Source of the DNA: Termitidicoccus mucosus
Lineage (GTDB): Bacteria; Verrucomicrobiota; Verrucomicrobiia; Opitutales; Opitutaceae
NCBI RefSeq assembly: GCF_038725785.1
Contig: NZ_CP109796.1
Location: 124,001-188,000, forward strand
Direction: 5' to 3'
DNA length: 64,000 nt
Shown: piece after piece, positions 50,294 through 60,300 of the stretch
Position numbering within the stretch: position 1 is the stretch's first letter
Layout of the letters: each line of letters opens with the position of its first letter
The notes under the pieces: model-generated
The model's input: the letters and a program-made list of their open reading frames with translations, nothing else
The model's database searches: none
Told to the model about the DNA's origin: nothing
Translations under genes and position numbers: made by a program

Positions 50294-53200
50294 AAGACAA
50301 TCACTTCATTAGCGCATCAGCCGGCACCGGGAAAACCTACGCGCTCACCACGCGCATCATCCGCCTGCTTTTGCTCGGCATTGATCCGGCTTCCGTCGCC
50401 GCGCTCACATTCACGCGCGCCGCCGCCGGTGAAATTTTCAACAAACTCGCCGGGCGCCTCGCCGCAGGCGCCGCTGACAACGGCAACGCCGCCGAAAAAC
50501 TCTCCAGGGAAATTTTCACCAGTCTTCCGAAATGGCAGGATGACATCATTCGCAAAAACCACGGCGCGCCGCTGGCGCCGGCTGTTTTTGCGGAAACCCT
50601 TCGCAAACTTGTCGCCACGCAGCACCAAAGTTTTATCGGCACGCTCGACAGTTTCATGTGGCGCATGGTCCGCATTTTTCCGCTCGAACTCGGATTCACC
50701 GCCGCCGAGCTGCGCCTGATGGACGCCCACGAAAGCGAGCAGGCCGGTGCCGCCGCCGTCGCCCAAATTCTCAACGCCACTCCGCGCGACGCCGATGAGT
50801 TTTTCGAGGATTTTCGCGCCGCCACACAGGGCGATGGAGGCAAAACTTTCTTCGGCGAACTTGCCGAATTCGTCAAACGCTGGCACCGGCACCGGCTTGA
50901 TTTTCCCAATGAACCAAGTTGGGGCGACGCGTGCGCGATTTGGGGCGCGGCGGGAATGCCGTTCGCGAAAAACGCCGACGCCATCGCCGCCTTTGAAACC
51001 GCTGTCGCCAACGCCCCCGAATTTGCCGACCGCCGAGAATCTTTCCTCTCGGTTTGCAAATTCGCCCGTGAATTCAACGGCACGTTTGACGCGCCCACGC
51101 CGTTGAAAAACATGCTCGAAAATTGGACGCCCGCCGGCGCCATCGGGGAATTCAATTGCGACAGGAAAAAAACAAACTTCTCCTCCAAACAGCAGGCCGC
51201 CGGGCACGCGCTCCTCTCGCACCTCCTCGCCACCGCCCTCGAAATCCGCCTCAAACACACCGCCGGTCTCTTCCGTCTCATGACGCGCTACGAGGCCGCC
51301 TACGCCGGCACCGCGCGCGACCACGGGCGCCTCGTTTTCGACGACATCCCGCGCAAACTCGCGACCCTCGGCGACACCGAGCGCGACCTGCTGGCGTTCC
51401 GCCTCGACTCGCAAATCCGCCACTGGCTCCTCGACGAATTTCAGGACACCTCGCGCGCCCAATGGAACGAAAAAGTCAACCGCCCGCTCGTTCGCGAGGC
51501 GCTTCAGGAAAACGAGGACAACGACAAAAACTGGCGCTCCGTTTTCGTCGTCGGCGACGCCAAACAATCCATCTACGGCTGGCGCGGCGGCGATGTCGCC
51601 ATTTTCAACGAGGAAAAAGAACGCCCCGAATACACGCGCGGCTCGCTCACCGAATCCTACCGCTTTGGCGAAACAATCGTCGAAACCGTCAACACCGTTT
51701 TCACCCCCACCGCAATCCAGGCATATCTCGCCGGCGGCGACGCCGCTGCCGGTGCAGCCGAACGCTGGGGAAAAATTTGGGAGGAGCATTCCGCCGCCCC
51801 GAAAAAAGACGGCACGCCCGGGGACTCCGGCCAAGTCGTCCTTACCACTTTCCAAAAAGACGCAGCCTCCGAGCGAGACGAGATTGATGTGTGCGCCGAC
51901 AACATTATCGCCGAACTCGACCGCACCAAACCATGGGATAAAAATCTGGAAGACGGCACCGCCATTCTCGTTCGCACAAACGACGAGGGGAAAAAACTCG
52001 CCGAAAAACTTTCCGCCCGCGGCATCCGCGTCGCATGGGAAGGCGAAAGCGCCATCGGAGACTGCCCCGTTGTCGCCGCGCTCCTCAACCTCGTCAGGCT
52101 TTCCGCGCATCCCTCGGACAAATTCGCGAAACGGCACCTCGCGGCCACGCCGCTCGTAAAAGCCGAAGCCGGTGCGGCCGCTATCGCGGAAGAATTTTCC
52201 CTCAACAACGCCCGGCTCGGACTCGCGGGTGCGCTGCGTAAAATCATCGAGGAAAACAGCGGCAGCTTCGTCGCGATGGCCGGTGCCGCTGACAAATTCA
52301 CACGCGCGCGCCTCGATGCGCTCCTCCTCGCTGCCGCGCAATTCGAGGCCGGTGCTGGAGCCGACACGCATCCCGACGATTTCGCCGCGTTTGTCGAGGC
52401 CAGCCGCCGCCGTGATTTCGCCGACCCTACCGTCGTCAAAATTTTGACGGTTCACCGCAGCAAGGGTCTCGGCTTCGACTACGTCATCGTGCCGTTTTTC
52501 GAGGATGAAGGCATTGACAGCGTAAGCAACCCGAAGTCGCCCATCATTGCCGATGATTGGATTTTGGAAAATCCGGGCAAAAACGTCACCGGTGCCGACT
52601 CCGTTCTCGGCAGTGCCGATGACAACATGCGCCGAGGAAAAATTCTCGAAAACCTCTGCCTCTACTATGTCGCGATGACGCGCGCCAAAAAATACCTCTC
52701 CATCCACGCCAAAAACGCCATGAATAAGGATGGCAAGGTGAGTGGCACAAAATATTTTTCCACTCATCTCATTAACCGGCTAGGCGGCATCGCCTCCGCC
52801 GAATTGACCGTCTTCACCGGCACCGGCAAAACGGAAACTCCCGCGAATGAAAAAAACGCCGGTGACGCTGAAAAAATCGAATTGCCGGCGGTGCCGAAAC
52901 GGAAAACGCCGTCGGCGACCGCGAAGTTTTTCACACGAGAAATTTTCTTCGACGGCACGGAGAAAAAAAACGCCGGTGCCGCCGAAAACGTTTCCGCCGA
53001 AACCGGCGCCGAGCGCGGCGACCGTTTGCACAAGGAACTGCAAAAAATCGAATGGTTCACTACCACCGGCATCATGGGAGCGACAGGGACCGGCCCATCG
53101 TCAACTTCTGCCGCCGGCCTCGGCGCGTGCGCGTTTTCAGAGGAGATTTTGAAATTGTTCGCGAAGGAAACGGAGTTCAGCCGCGCGTTCGAAAAACCGG

Positions 53201-53562
53201 ACGATGCCGCTGGTGAAGTGGTTTTGTGGCGCGAAAAATCATTTGAGGTTTTTATTCCGGTGGACGAAAACGCCGGTGAGAAAAAATCCGCCGGCGAATG
53301 GCTTTCGGGTCGTTTTGACAGAGTCGTTTTCACCGGCTCCTACTCCGCGCGGCGCGCAGTAATTTTCGATTTCAAGACAAATGCGAAGCTCGAAGGGGAG
53401 GGCGACGCCGCTTTCGCGAAGCGCATGGTGGAACATTACGCGCCGCAGATGGCGCTCTACCGAAAAGCGGTGCAGGCGCTTTGTGGTCTGGGCGCGGATG
53501 CCGTTTCGTCAGTGCTTCTGCTCACCGAAACCGCCGCCGTCGTGCCGGTGCCGGCGGCATGA
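50290..53562 (+). CDS. addA: AddA-like UvrD/REP helicase-nuclease
   Basis: A 1,090-aa superfamily-1A helicase with a C-terminal nuclease, the AddA partner. Motif I is SASAGTGKT near residues 8-16, Ia ALTFTRAAAGEI, II DEFQDTSRAQW, III VVGDAKQSIYGWRGG, IV-like LTESYRFGETIV, V TVHRSKGLGFDYVI and VI YYVAMTRAKKYL. The nuclease domain near the C-terminus has VIFDFKTN (Asp1027, Lys1029). AddAB processes double-strand breaks for recombination and also degrades phage DNA. The start at 50290 gives the 4-nt ATGA overlap with addB. Confidence 0.92.
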   Translation: MKDNHFISASAGTGKTYALTTRIIRLLLLGIDPASVAALTFTRAAAGEIFNKLAGRLAAGAADNGNAAEKLSREIFTSLPKWQDDIIRKNHGAPLAPAVFAETLRKLVATQHQSFIGTLDSFMWRMVRIFPLELGFTAAELRLMDAHESEQAGAAAVAQILNATPRDADEFFEDFRAATQGDGGKTFFGELAEFVKRWHRHRLDFPNEPSWGDACAIWGAAGMPFAKNADAIAAFETAVANAPEFADRRESFLSVCKFAREFNGTFDAPTPLKNMLENWTPAGAIGEFNCDRKKTNFSSKQQAAGHALLSHLLATALEIRLKHTAGLFRLMTRYEAAYAGTARDHGRLVFDDIPRKLATLGDTERDLLAFRLDSQIRHWLLDEFQDTSRAQWNEKVNRPLVREALQENEDNDKNWRSVFVVGDAKQSIYGWRGGDVAIFNEEKERPEYTRGSLTESYRFGETIVETVNTVFTPTAIQAYLAGGDAAAGAAERWGKIWEEHSAAPKKDGTPGDSGQVVLTTFQKDAASERDEIDVCADNIIAELDRTKPWDKNLEDGTAILVRTNDEGKKLAEKLSARGIRVAWEGESAIGDCPVVAALLNLVRLSAHPSDKFAKRHLAATPLVKAEAGAAAIAEEFSLNNARLGLAGALRKIIEENSGSFVAMAGAADKFTRARLDALLLAAAQFEAGAGADTHPDDFAAFVEASRRRDFADPTVVKILTVHRSKGLGFDYVIVPFFEDEGIDSVSNPKSPIIADDWILENPGKNVTGADSVLGSADDNMRRGKILENLCLYYVAMTRAKKYLSIHAKNAMNKDGKVSGTKYFSTHLINRLGGIASAELTVFTGTGKTETPANEKNAGDAEKIELPAVPKRKTPSATAKFFTREIFFDGTEKKNAGAAENVSAETGAERGDRLHKELQKIEWFTTTGIMGATGTGPSSTSAAGLGACAFSEEILKLFAKETEFSRAFEKPDDAAGEVVLWREKSFEVFIPVDENAGEKKSAGEWLSGRFDRVVFTGSYSARRAVIFDFKTNAKLEGEGDAAFAKRMVEHYAPQMALYRKAVQALCGLGADAVSSVLLLTETAAVVPVPAA

Positions 53563-53667
53563 CGGTGTGCGGCAGGTGGACGTGTTTTCAGATGCATTCA
53601 AAAAACACTTTACAGCGGGCGAACAGACCGGCACCTTTGCCACTTTTCCAAACATCCGAACACCACC

Positions 53668-53763
53668 ATGGGTAACCTTAAGAAGAAACGCCGCCTGAAA
53701 ATGTCGAAGCATAAGCGCCGCAAGCGCCTCAAAGCCAATCGCCATAAGAAGCGCACTTGGTAG
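53668..53763 (+). CDS. AURKAIP1/COX24 (bS22-like) ribosome-associated protein
   Basis: A 31-aa very basic protein, reading [18 protein letters not shown] then [12 protein letters not shown]. It matches the small AURKAIP1/COX24-domain family, related to bS22 of mycobacteria and to a mitoribosomal protein, which binds the ribosome. It is flanked by an intrinsic terminator 50 nt downstream. Its small size means it is easily missed in annotation. The basic KKRRxKMSKHKxRK core is diagnostic. Confidence 0.88.
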   Translation: MGNLKKKRRLKMSKHKRRKRLKANRHKKRTW

Positions 53764-53812
53764 TGCTTGACGGCAGGCGGGTTGCCCGTCGGGCCGCAAT
53801 CAATTTCCATCC

Positions 53813-53840
53813 AGCCCGCTCCTTTTGGGGAGCGGGTTTT
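53813..53840 (+). terminator. Rho-independent terminator of bS22-like gene
   Basis: cccgctcc (53815-53822) pairs with ggagcggg (53829-53836) around a 6-nt loop and is followed by TTTT. It lies about 50 nt after the bS22-like stop codon. Confidence 0.85.
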
Positions 53841-53996
53841 ATGTTTGCGGAGGCATGCCTTGTTTTCGTGGACTCGGTGCGGCTTTGGCCGCGCAGTCCG
53901 CAGGCATGCGATGAATAGAAATGTCCGCCTCGCGAGGGTTTCGGGACTGGATTAACGACGGACGCATGTCATATTTGCCCGATTGGTTTCATTTTC

Positions 53997-54782
53997 ATGC
54001 ACATCCGATTCCTCGCCCCGTTGGTACTCACCGCAACCGCCGTCTTCGCCCAGACGAACCCGGCTTCGAATCTGCCGCCGCCCTCGGCCACCGAACAGTG
54101 GGAGCCGGTGCCGCCGGTGGTGAGCGCTCCCGCGGGCGGCGTGCCAAGCGACGCGGTGGTGCTTTTCGACGGCGCCGGCCTCGACGCCTGGGACTCCACC
54201 AGCGCGAAGGAGCCGCGCCCGCTCTGGGCGGTCAGGGACGGCGTGCTCACGCCCGTGGACAAGACCGGCAGCCTGCGCACCAAACAGGCGTTTGGCGACG
54301 TGCAGATGCACCTTGAATTTCGCTCGCCGGTCAACCCGCTCAAAAGCGGGCAGCAACGCGGCAACAGCGGCGTCCTTTTCATGGGACTCTATGAGTTGCA
54401 GGTGCTCGATTCCCATGACAACCCGACCTATGTGAACGGGCAGGCCGCCTCCATCTACAAACAGCACCCGCCACTGGTGAACGCCTCACGCCAGCCGGGC
54501 GAATGGCAGGTGTATGACGCGGTGTTTGTCGCCCCCCGTTTCGGCGCCGACGGCACGCTGCTCTCGCCCGCGCGCATGACCGTTTTCCACAACGGTGTGC
54601 TGGTGCAGCACGACACGGTGCTGCTCGGTGCCACGGAGTATCGTGGCGCTCCCTCCTACAAGCCCCATGCCGCGAAGCTGCCGCTCGTGCTGCAAAACCA
54701 CCCCGTCGATCGCCCGTCGTTCCGCAACATCTGGGTGCGTGAAATTTCGCTGCCGGAGGCGTCTCCCGCCGCGAAACAGTGA
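53997..54782 (+). CDS. DUF1080 secreted protein (3-keto-disaccharide hydrolase-like)
   Basis: A 261-aa exported protein. Residues 1-18 form a signal peptide (MHIRFLAPLVLTATAVFA). The mature part is DUF1080, a concanavalin-like beta-sandwich with VVLFDGAGLDAWDS, LEFRSPVNPLKSGQQRGNSG and VLFMGLYELQVLDSHDN, then VLQNHPVDRPSFRNIWVREI at the end. Some DUF1080 proteins hydrolyse 3-keto-glucosides; that activity is not provable here. It may act in extracellular sugar breakdown. Confidence 0.9.
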   Translation: MHIRFLAPLVLTATAVFAQTNPASNLPPPSATEQWEPVPPVVSAPAGGVPSDAVVLFDGAGLDAWDSTSAKEPRPLWAVRDGVLTPVDKTGSLRTKQAFGDVQMHLEFRSPVNPLKSGQQRGNSGVLFMGLYELQVLDSHDNPTYVNGQAASIYKQHPPLVNASRQPGEWQVYDAVFVAPRFGADGTLLSPARMTVFHNGVLVQHDTVLLGATEYRGAPSYKPHAAKLPLVLQNHPVDRPSFRNIWVREISLPEASPAAKQ

Positions 54783-54804
54783 TACCGGCGCCCGGAGGGG
54801 GCAG

Positions 54805-55626
54805 TCAACCGGGCGACTTGCGCGACTTCGCCGCGTAGGCGACCAGCGCCACGCCGGCGATGAGCACGAAGAGCGAGTAAAACGTGCCGCGGCTCAGCCC
54901 CGCGATGAGCTGCACATCGCGGTCGGGCTCGCGGAAAAGTTCGCACACGCAGCGGGCAAGGGCATAGGTGACAAAAAACTCGCCGGTGATGCGGCCGGTC
55001 TGCGCGCGGATGACGTCGGTGCGCCAGATGCGCCACTGCATGAAGGCGAACAGCACCGCGCCCTCGAGCACGGCTTCGTAGAGCTGCGAGGGATGGCGCG
55101 GGATGCCGTCCCCTGCCTGGGGAAAAATCATGCACCACCAGTAAGAACCGGGTTTGCCCCAAAGCTCGCCGTTGATGAAATTGGCGACGCGCCCGAGCAT
55201 GAGCCCGAGCGGAGCGGTGGTGACGATCAGGTCGCCCAGGTGCAGCGCGGGGATTTTGTGGATGCGCGCGAAGAGCAGGATCGCGAGCGCGACGCCGATG
55301 AACCCACCATGGCTCGCCATGCCGCCGTCCCAAAGGCGGAAGAACGCCAGCGGATCGCGCAGGAGTTCCCCGGGATGATAAAGCAGAAAGGAGCCGAGCC
55401 GCCCGCCCAACATCACGCCGATGATGATATAGAGGATGAAATCCCACGCCTTCGCCGCGGGGAGCCGCGAGCGCCCGGCGCGGGCGTAGCGCACGAGCAA
55501 CCATACCGCGGCGACGAAGCTGGCGACGTAGGCGAGACCATACCAGCGGACGCCAACGTTTTCAGAGAAGCGCAGAAAGGGAACAAATGGGCTGAGATTG
55601 TGCGTCCAGTAGGCGAGAGGTGTCAT
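54805..55626 (-). CDS. lgt: Prolipoprotein diacylglyceryl transferase
   Basis: Lgt (273 aa) transfers a diacylglyceryl group from phosphatidylglycerol to the lipobox Cys of prolipoproteins in the inner membrane. Seven or so membrane segments are evident. The HGGFIG motif and the essential region RVANFINGELWGKPG, together with RHPSQLYEAVLEG, are diagnostic. The start at 55626 gives the usual short periplasmic N-terminus. It precedes a polypurine palindrome and the RES/Xre pair. Confidence 0.97.
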   Translation of the reverse strand: MTPLAYWTHNLSPFVPFLRFSENVGVRWYGLAYVASFVAAVWLLVRYARAGRSRLPAAKAWDFILYIIIGVMLGGRLGSFLLYHPGELLRDPLAFFRLWDGGMASHGGFIGVALAILLFARIHKIPALHLGDLIVTTAPLGLMLGRVANFINGELWGKPGSYWWCMIFPQAGDGIPRHPSQLYEAVLEGAVLFAFMQWRIWRTDVIRAQTGRITGEFFVTYALARCVCELFREPDRDVQLIAGLSRGTFYSLFVLIAGVALVAYAAKSRKSPG

Positions 55627-55667
55627 GGGGCGGAAGGGCGGCGATGGTATGAAGCTCGTGATTTTTT

Positions 55668-55730
55668 CTCCCGTCGATATGCCGGAGAGAAAGAAGAAAG
55701 ATAAAGAGGAAAGAGGCGGAAAGACGGGAG
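55668..55730. repeat. Polypurine element with ctcccgtc/gacgggag ends
   Basis: Short inverted ends (55668-55675 and 55723-55730) bracket a purine-rich stretch, agagaaagaagaaagataaa..., related in sequence to the polypurine arms at 13142-13176 and 14833-14872. It lies between lgt and the RES toxin gene, and may be a degraded copy of those elements. Confidence 0.55.
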
Positions 55731-56210
55731 CTATTTGCCTTTCAGTCGCGGATCGAAACGGAAGGGCGATGGTTTTCCGATGCGCAACTTGGGGAAGGAC
55801 GGATGCGCGGGGTTGAGCAGGTAATTGAATTCACCGGGAATGATGGCGCTGGGCAGGCGGAGCGCCACGGCGCGCGCGGTTCGCAGCCAGTCATCGCCGA
55901 ATCGCTGGGTCGCGGCGATGTAGGGAAACTGGCGCCACGACGCCGGGACGCGCGAGGGTTTTTCGATTTCGGCGACAGGCAGGTCGATGGAGCGGGCGAC
56001 CCAGGGAATGGCGGCAAAATCCGCCGTGTCCTCGATGTGGGCGAGCACTTCGAGCGCCGCAAGCGCGCGTGACTCCGAGCAGTAAACGGCGGCGATGCCG
56101 GGCGGCGACCAGCGTCCGCCGTAAAGCCTCGCGCCCTCGCCGCTGAAAGCGGACGCCGCGAATTTGCGCGAGCAGAGCCGCCAGACCGTGAGCGTTTCCG
56201 GGGCGCTCAT
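55731..56210 (-). CDS. RES-domain toxin
   Basis: A 159-aa RES-family toxin; members of this family deplete NAD+ by phosphorolysis or hydrolysis. The domain opens VWRLCSRKFAASAFSGEGARLYGGRW, containing the conserved Arg and the GxGAxxxGGRW motif, then YCSESRALAALEVLAHI and the C-terminal NYLLNPAHPSF. Its start overlaps the antitoxin stop by 4 nt (ATGA). Confidence 0.92.
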   Translation of the reverse strand: MSAPETLTVWRLCSRKFAASAFSGEGARLYGGRWSPPGIAAVYCSESRALAALEVLAHIEDTADFAAIPWVARSIDLPVAEIEKPSRVPASWRQFPYIAATQRFGDDWLRTARAVALRLPSAIIPGEFNYLLNPAHPSFPKLRIGKPSPFRFDPRLKGK

Positions 56211-56617
56211 GAAAAGACGCCATGCTCGATGCGGCCCAGGATGTTTTCCACCTCGCGGGCGCCGGGCTCCGTTTTCGCAAAATCAAGCGGGGCGCGTCCG
56301 CCGAGGATGCGGAGCTTGCGCTGGAGCCATGCGCGGGTGCGATCATGCCCGCCAAAGACCCGGAGCGCCCGGTCGTAGAGGCGCATGAGGCGCACGGCGC
56401 GCTCGCCCTCGGTGACGTCGAGTTTCGCCTTGCCAGCGATCCGGCGCGCATAGGTGCGCGGCGGGATGTGCACGAGCGTGGCGATCTCCTCGGCCGTGAA
56501 ACCCGCCTTGCGGCCGAACTTGACCAGTTCGGTCACGGGCAGCCCGGCCTCGACGCGCGCCGCGAGTTCGGCGGGCGCGGGGCGGCTCCAGTCGGCGATG
56601 TCAGCGATGGTTTTCAT
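56207..56617 (-). CDS. Xre/MbcA/ParS-type antitoxin
   Basis: A 136-aa antitoxin paired with the RES toxin. The N-terminal half is a Xre-like helix-turn-helix (GFTAEEIATLVHIPPRTYAR) and the C-terminal half is the DUF2384 toxin-binding domain (LYDRALRVFGGHDRTRAWL, ILGGRAPLDFAKTEPGAREV). The start at 56617 is chosen because the 56 upstream codons are not conserved and would include the operator-like palindrome TGCCAaaTGGCA. Confidence 0.92.
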   Translation of the reverse strand: MKTIADIADWSRPAPAELAARVEAGLPVTELVKFGRKAGFTAEEIATLVHIPPRTYARRIAGKAKLDVTEGERAVRLMRLYDRALRVFGGHDRTRAWLQRKLRILGGRAPLDFAKTEPGAREVENILGRIEHGVFS

Positions 56618-56633
56618 GTGGCAGAAAGTAAAC

Positions 56634-56645
56634 TGCCAAATGGCA
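56634..56645. promoter_or_regulatory. TGCCAaaTGGCA palindrome before antitoxin gene
   Basis: A 5-2-5 palindrome 17 nt upstream of the antitoxin start; a further half-site, CTGCCAC on the minus strand, lies next to the start codon. Autoregulation by Xre antitoxins through such repeats is common; here it is inference. Confidence 0.4.
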
Positions 56646-56756
56646 TAAAGGCAAGCGCGGCGTCGCGTCTGGGGGGGCAGGGTGATCCGGACAAAGAGGG
56701 GGCGGACATGCGGCATCCGTGTCGGAACGGATGCGCGGGGCGCGACGCGAGGCGGG

Positions 56757-57011
56757 TTATTCGCTCTCGTCGTCCGCGTCGTCATCAGGCCATCCGCCGG
56801 CGGAGGCGGCCGCCATGGTGAAGAAATCCTCGTTGCGAAGGATCTTCATGACGGCATCGGCGATTTGCCGGCGGGCTTCGGCGGCGAGCGAGGGGTGCTC
56901 GATGGCGAGCAGTTCCACGATCGCATTGTGCGCTTCCGATGGGTTGGTGACGCCGCGGAGGAAATCGTCGGCGCGGTTGGCGACTTCTTCGACTAGGAGT
57001 TGCGGGTTCAT
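56757..57011 (-). CDS. Small hypothetical acidic protein
   Basis: An 84-aa protein not assigned to a family. It is mostly helical (QLLVEEVANRADDFLRG, EAHNAIVELLAIEHP, AARRQIADAVMKIL-type heptads) and ends in a strongly acidic tail (DDDADDESE). The start at 57011 gives a short MNPQLLVEEV beginning; an in-frame upstream ATG 24 codons earlier is less likely. Coding character is good, but no function is indicated. Confidence 0.65.
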   Translation of the reverse strand: MNPQLLVEEVANRADDFLRGVTNPSEAHNAIVELLAIEHPSLAAEARRQIADAVMKILRNEDFFTMAAASAGGWPDDDADDESE

Positions 57012-57393
57012 GGATTGAGTGTGGGAACTTTCCGGGCTGGGAGCAATGAAAGAATTGCCCCGCGCCGGATGTGCGTAACTCAAAATGAAGTCAGCGAATG
57101 GCGCGAAGTAGTGGGCGATCCCGCCGCAGCGGGTGTAGCGCAGGCATCATTGCCTGCCGTCGTTATTTTATCGCGCGCAGCGCGGCATTTTTCAGAAAAA
57201 AACCAGCGGCGCTTCGCGCCTTTCTGTTTCGACGGCAGGCAGGGATGCCTGCGCTACTCGCTGTCGCGCCGTGCGCACAACAATCCTATTTGCGTGCCTT
57301 TCGGTCTGGCGGAGTCAGGAGGCCGCGCGAGGGGGTCTGGGGGGCCGGGCAGTGCGGGTGTTGTCTGGGTCTGGGGGGCGGTGATGTTTTTGC
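57012..57393. other. Gap with MITE-like copy B
   Basis: It holds the palindromic element 57135-57257 and the 3' flank of the autotransporter gene. No gene was recognised. Confidence 0.6.
57135..57257. repeat. MITE-like palindromic element, copy B
   Basis: Terminal arms gtagcgcaggcatcattgcc... and gacggcaggcagggatgcct... (57231-57257) match those of 5009-5134. The interior (ccagcggcgcttcgcgcc) aligns to the complement of copy A, so the two copies are in opposite orientation about 52 kb apart. Confidence 0.85.
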
Positions 57394-60300
57394 CTACCAG
57401 AGTCTGCGGTAGCCGAGGTTGAGGGACCAGGGGCGTTGGTAGTGGCGTGCGGTGGCGTACTCGTAGTCCGCATGCCACTGGCTGGAGTCGTTGATGCGGT
57501 AGCTTGCGCCAAAACCGAACTCGACCCGTTTGCCGTCGTAGGAGGGGGAGAGGTGCTTGTCGTGGGCGTGGAGGGTGCCGCCGTCGGAGTCGACCGCGGC
57601 GGCGCCGAGCCTGCCGTAGGGGTTCCATTTGCCGCCGGCGGACTGGCGGCCGAAGCGCAGGAGGGCGCGGTACTGGGCGGAGCGGAGCGAGTCCTGGGCG
57701 ACGTGGAGGCGCAGGCTCTCCGGGGAGGTCTCGAAGCTGTCGCCGGACAGCCAGAGGAGGGAGGCCTGCAGGGCGGGTTCGAGCCACCAGCCGCCGGCGC
57801 GCCGGAGGCGGCGGCCCGCCTCGATGCTGCCGCCGAGGGCGCGGCTGGTGTAGCGGCCCTGGATGGAGCGCAGGTCCGGGGTGCGCGCGTCGATTTTGTT
57901 GATGTAGCGGCCGGCGCGCACGACGGCGTCGGCGAACCAGCCGTCGTCGTGCAGGCGCGTGAGGTAGGCGCCGAGCGTCACGCTGTTGCTGGTGTTGTCG
58001 CCGCGGCGGTCGAAGTCGCGGCTGATCGAGCCCATGTCGATGAAGGCGCCGAGGAGGCTGGCGGCGGTGCCGGCGGGGAAGAGTTTGTCCATGCCGGCGG
58101 TGAGGCCGCCGCCGTACTGGTCGAAACCGCGGCCGGTGACGCTGTTGGTCGCGTTCATGCGGTAGGCGCGGCTGCGCACCCAGAGGTTGCCGGAAGAAGC
58201 GGCGGGTGTCGGGTGGCGGGTGGCGGGCAGATTCTCAGCTCTCACTTCGCCCATGCGCAGGTGGAGGGAGTCGAGGGCGGTGTTCCAGTCCAGGGGGATG
58301 GTGGAGGCGGTGTCGAGGATGACGTCGGCGGCGTTGGACAGGCCGGTGTCGGCGAGGTACCAGTTGCTGGCGACGGGCATGAGCGGCGAGCCGTCGCCGC
58401 GGTTGAGCTCGTAGGCGGTCAGGCCGAAGTCGATCTTGCCGTTGTTGGTGTCGAGGGCGAACTCGGCCAGGCCGTTGCCGGTGGCGATCAGCTCGAAGGA
58501 GGCGCTTTGCGTGCCGGGCTGGCCGGTGTAATGGACGCGGACTTGGTGCGGGGCGGCGGCGTCGGCGGCGATGACGAGGCTGTTGGCCTTCATGCCGGCG
58601 GCGGGGGTCATGAGGCCGGCGGCGCCGGTGAAGTCCACGTTGAACTCGAAGCGGCCGGGGCCCGCGCCGAGGGTCTCGATGCGGGCGCGGTGGTAGGCGG
58701 CGGCGGAGGCGGCGGCGAAGCCGGCGGGCTCGGCGAAGGCGAGGAGGCCGCCGTTGAGGTGCAGCGTGCCGAGCCGGGCGCCGGGGGTGTCGATGCGGAG
58801 GGCGGAGGCGGCGTTGTGGAGCGTGACCACGGTGGCGGCGGCGCCGAGGGCGAGGCTGGAGCGCATGGTGACGACGGCGTTGTCAATGCTGACCAACGCC
58901 ATGGTGTTGTCGCGGGCGATGGCGAGCGTGCTGCTGATGACGGAGAGGGCGCCGGAGCCGCTGAAGGTGTTTTGCGAGACGCCGGCGGCGATGCCGCGAT
59001 ACTCGAAGGCGGCGCCGGCCGCGATGTCCACGCTGGCGGTGCCGAGCGCGGCGATATGGGCCGCGGCGAGGGTGCCGGAGCGGATGGCGGCGGTGCCGCC
59101 AAAGGCGTTGGCGCGGGCGATGGCGACGGCGGATGCGCCGTCCTTGATGAACGAGCCCTGGCTGCCGGAGAACGCGGTGGCGAAGGTGCCGCCGGCGGCG
59201 GTGTCGAGGATGAGGGTGGCGGCGGCGGAGTCGAGCGCGAGGGTGCCCGAGTCGCCGAGGCCTTGCACGTGCGCGAGGCGCACGGTGCCGGTGGTGGCGA
59301 CCAGCGCGGCAAAGCCGGTGTTGGCGGCGTGGATGTCGAGGAGGCCGGCGGCGAGGTGCAGCGTGCCGGTGCCTTGCAGGCCGTCCGCGCCGAGGATGAG
59401 GCCGCCGGCGAGGGTCTGCGTGGTGTGGTTGAGATTGAAGGCGGCGCTGTCCGAGACGGAGAGGAACGCGGTGTGGCCGAGGGCGCCGGAAGCGCCGGCG
59501 ACGAGGGTGCCGCCGGTGACGAGGGTGGCGCCGGTGTAGGTGTTGGCGGGGTTGTTGAGCCAGATGGCGCCGGTGGCGCTGATTTGCAGGTTGCCGGAGC
59601 CGGAGACGAGGGCGTGGAGTTCGTGTCCGCCGGGGGTCGTGCCGCCGGTGATGGCGCCGAGGAAGGCGGTCTCGTGGTCGAGGACGGTGGTGCGGCCCGC
59701 GAGCAGGTCGAGGGCGGTGAGCGTGTAGGCGAGGTGGAGGCCGGTGTTGCCGGCGAGGGCGGCAAAGTTGTAGGTGCCGCTGGCGGTGAGCGTGCCGGAC
59801 TGCACGATGTCGTTTTGCGCGGCGCTGCTGATGCTGCTGCCGTTCTGGTCGACGAGGTGACTGCCGGTGACGAGGGTCTTGCTGCCGGCGGCGAGGGTGT
59901 CGCTCTGGACGAGCAGGAGGCTCATGCCCTCGTCCTGCCGGAGTAGCGGGAGGCCGCCGTTGCCGGTGAAGCTGCCGGTGTCCACGCGGATGACGGTGTC
60001 GCGGACATCGAGGACGCCGGTGCTGACGATGCCGTCGGCCTGGGTGCCGCTCGCGCCGAGGGTGAAGGTGATCGTGCCGCTGGCGAGCGCGAGGTTGCCG
60101 ATTTGCTGCGTGCCGCTGCCGACGGTGGTGTGATTGCCGTCGTCGAGCTGCAGCGTGGCGTCGGCGAGCGCGGCGGTGTTCACGCCGGAGAGGTCGAAGG
60201 CGCTGTGGCCCAGGGCGAGGGTGCCGTGGAAGCCGGCGGGAGGCGGGGGCAGGGCGGCGGGCGTGAAGGCGAAGGCGCTGCCGGAGGTGTCGACGGAGAG

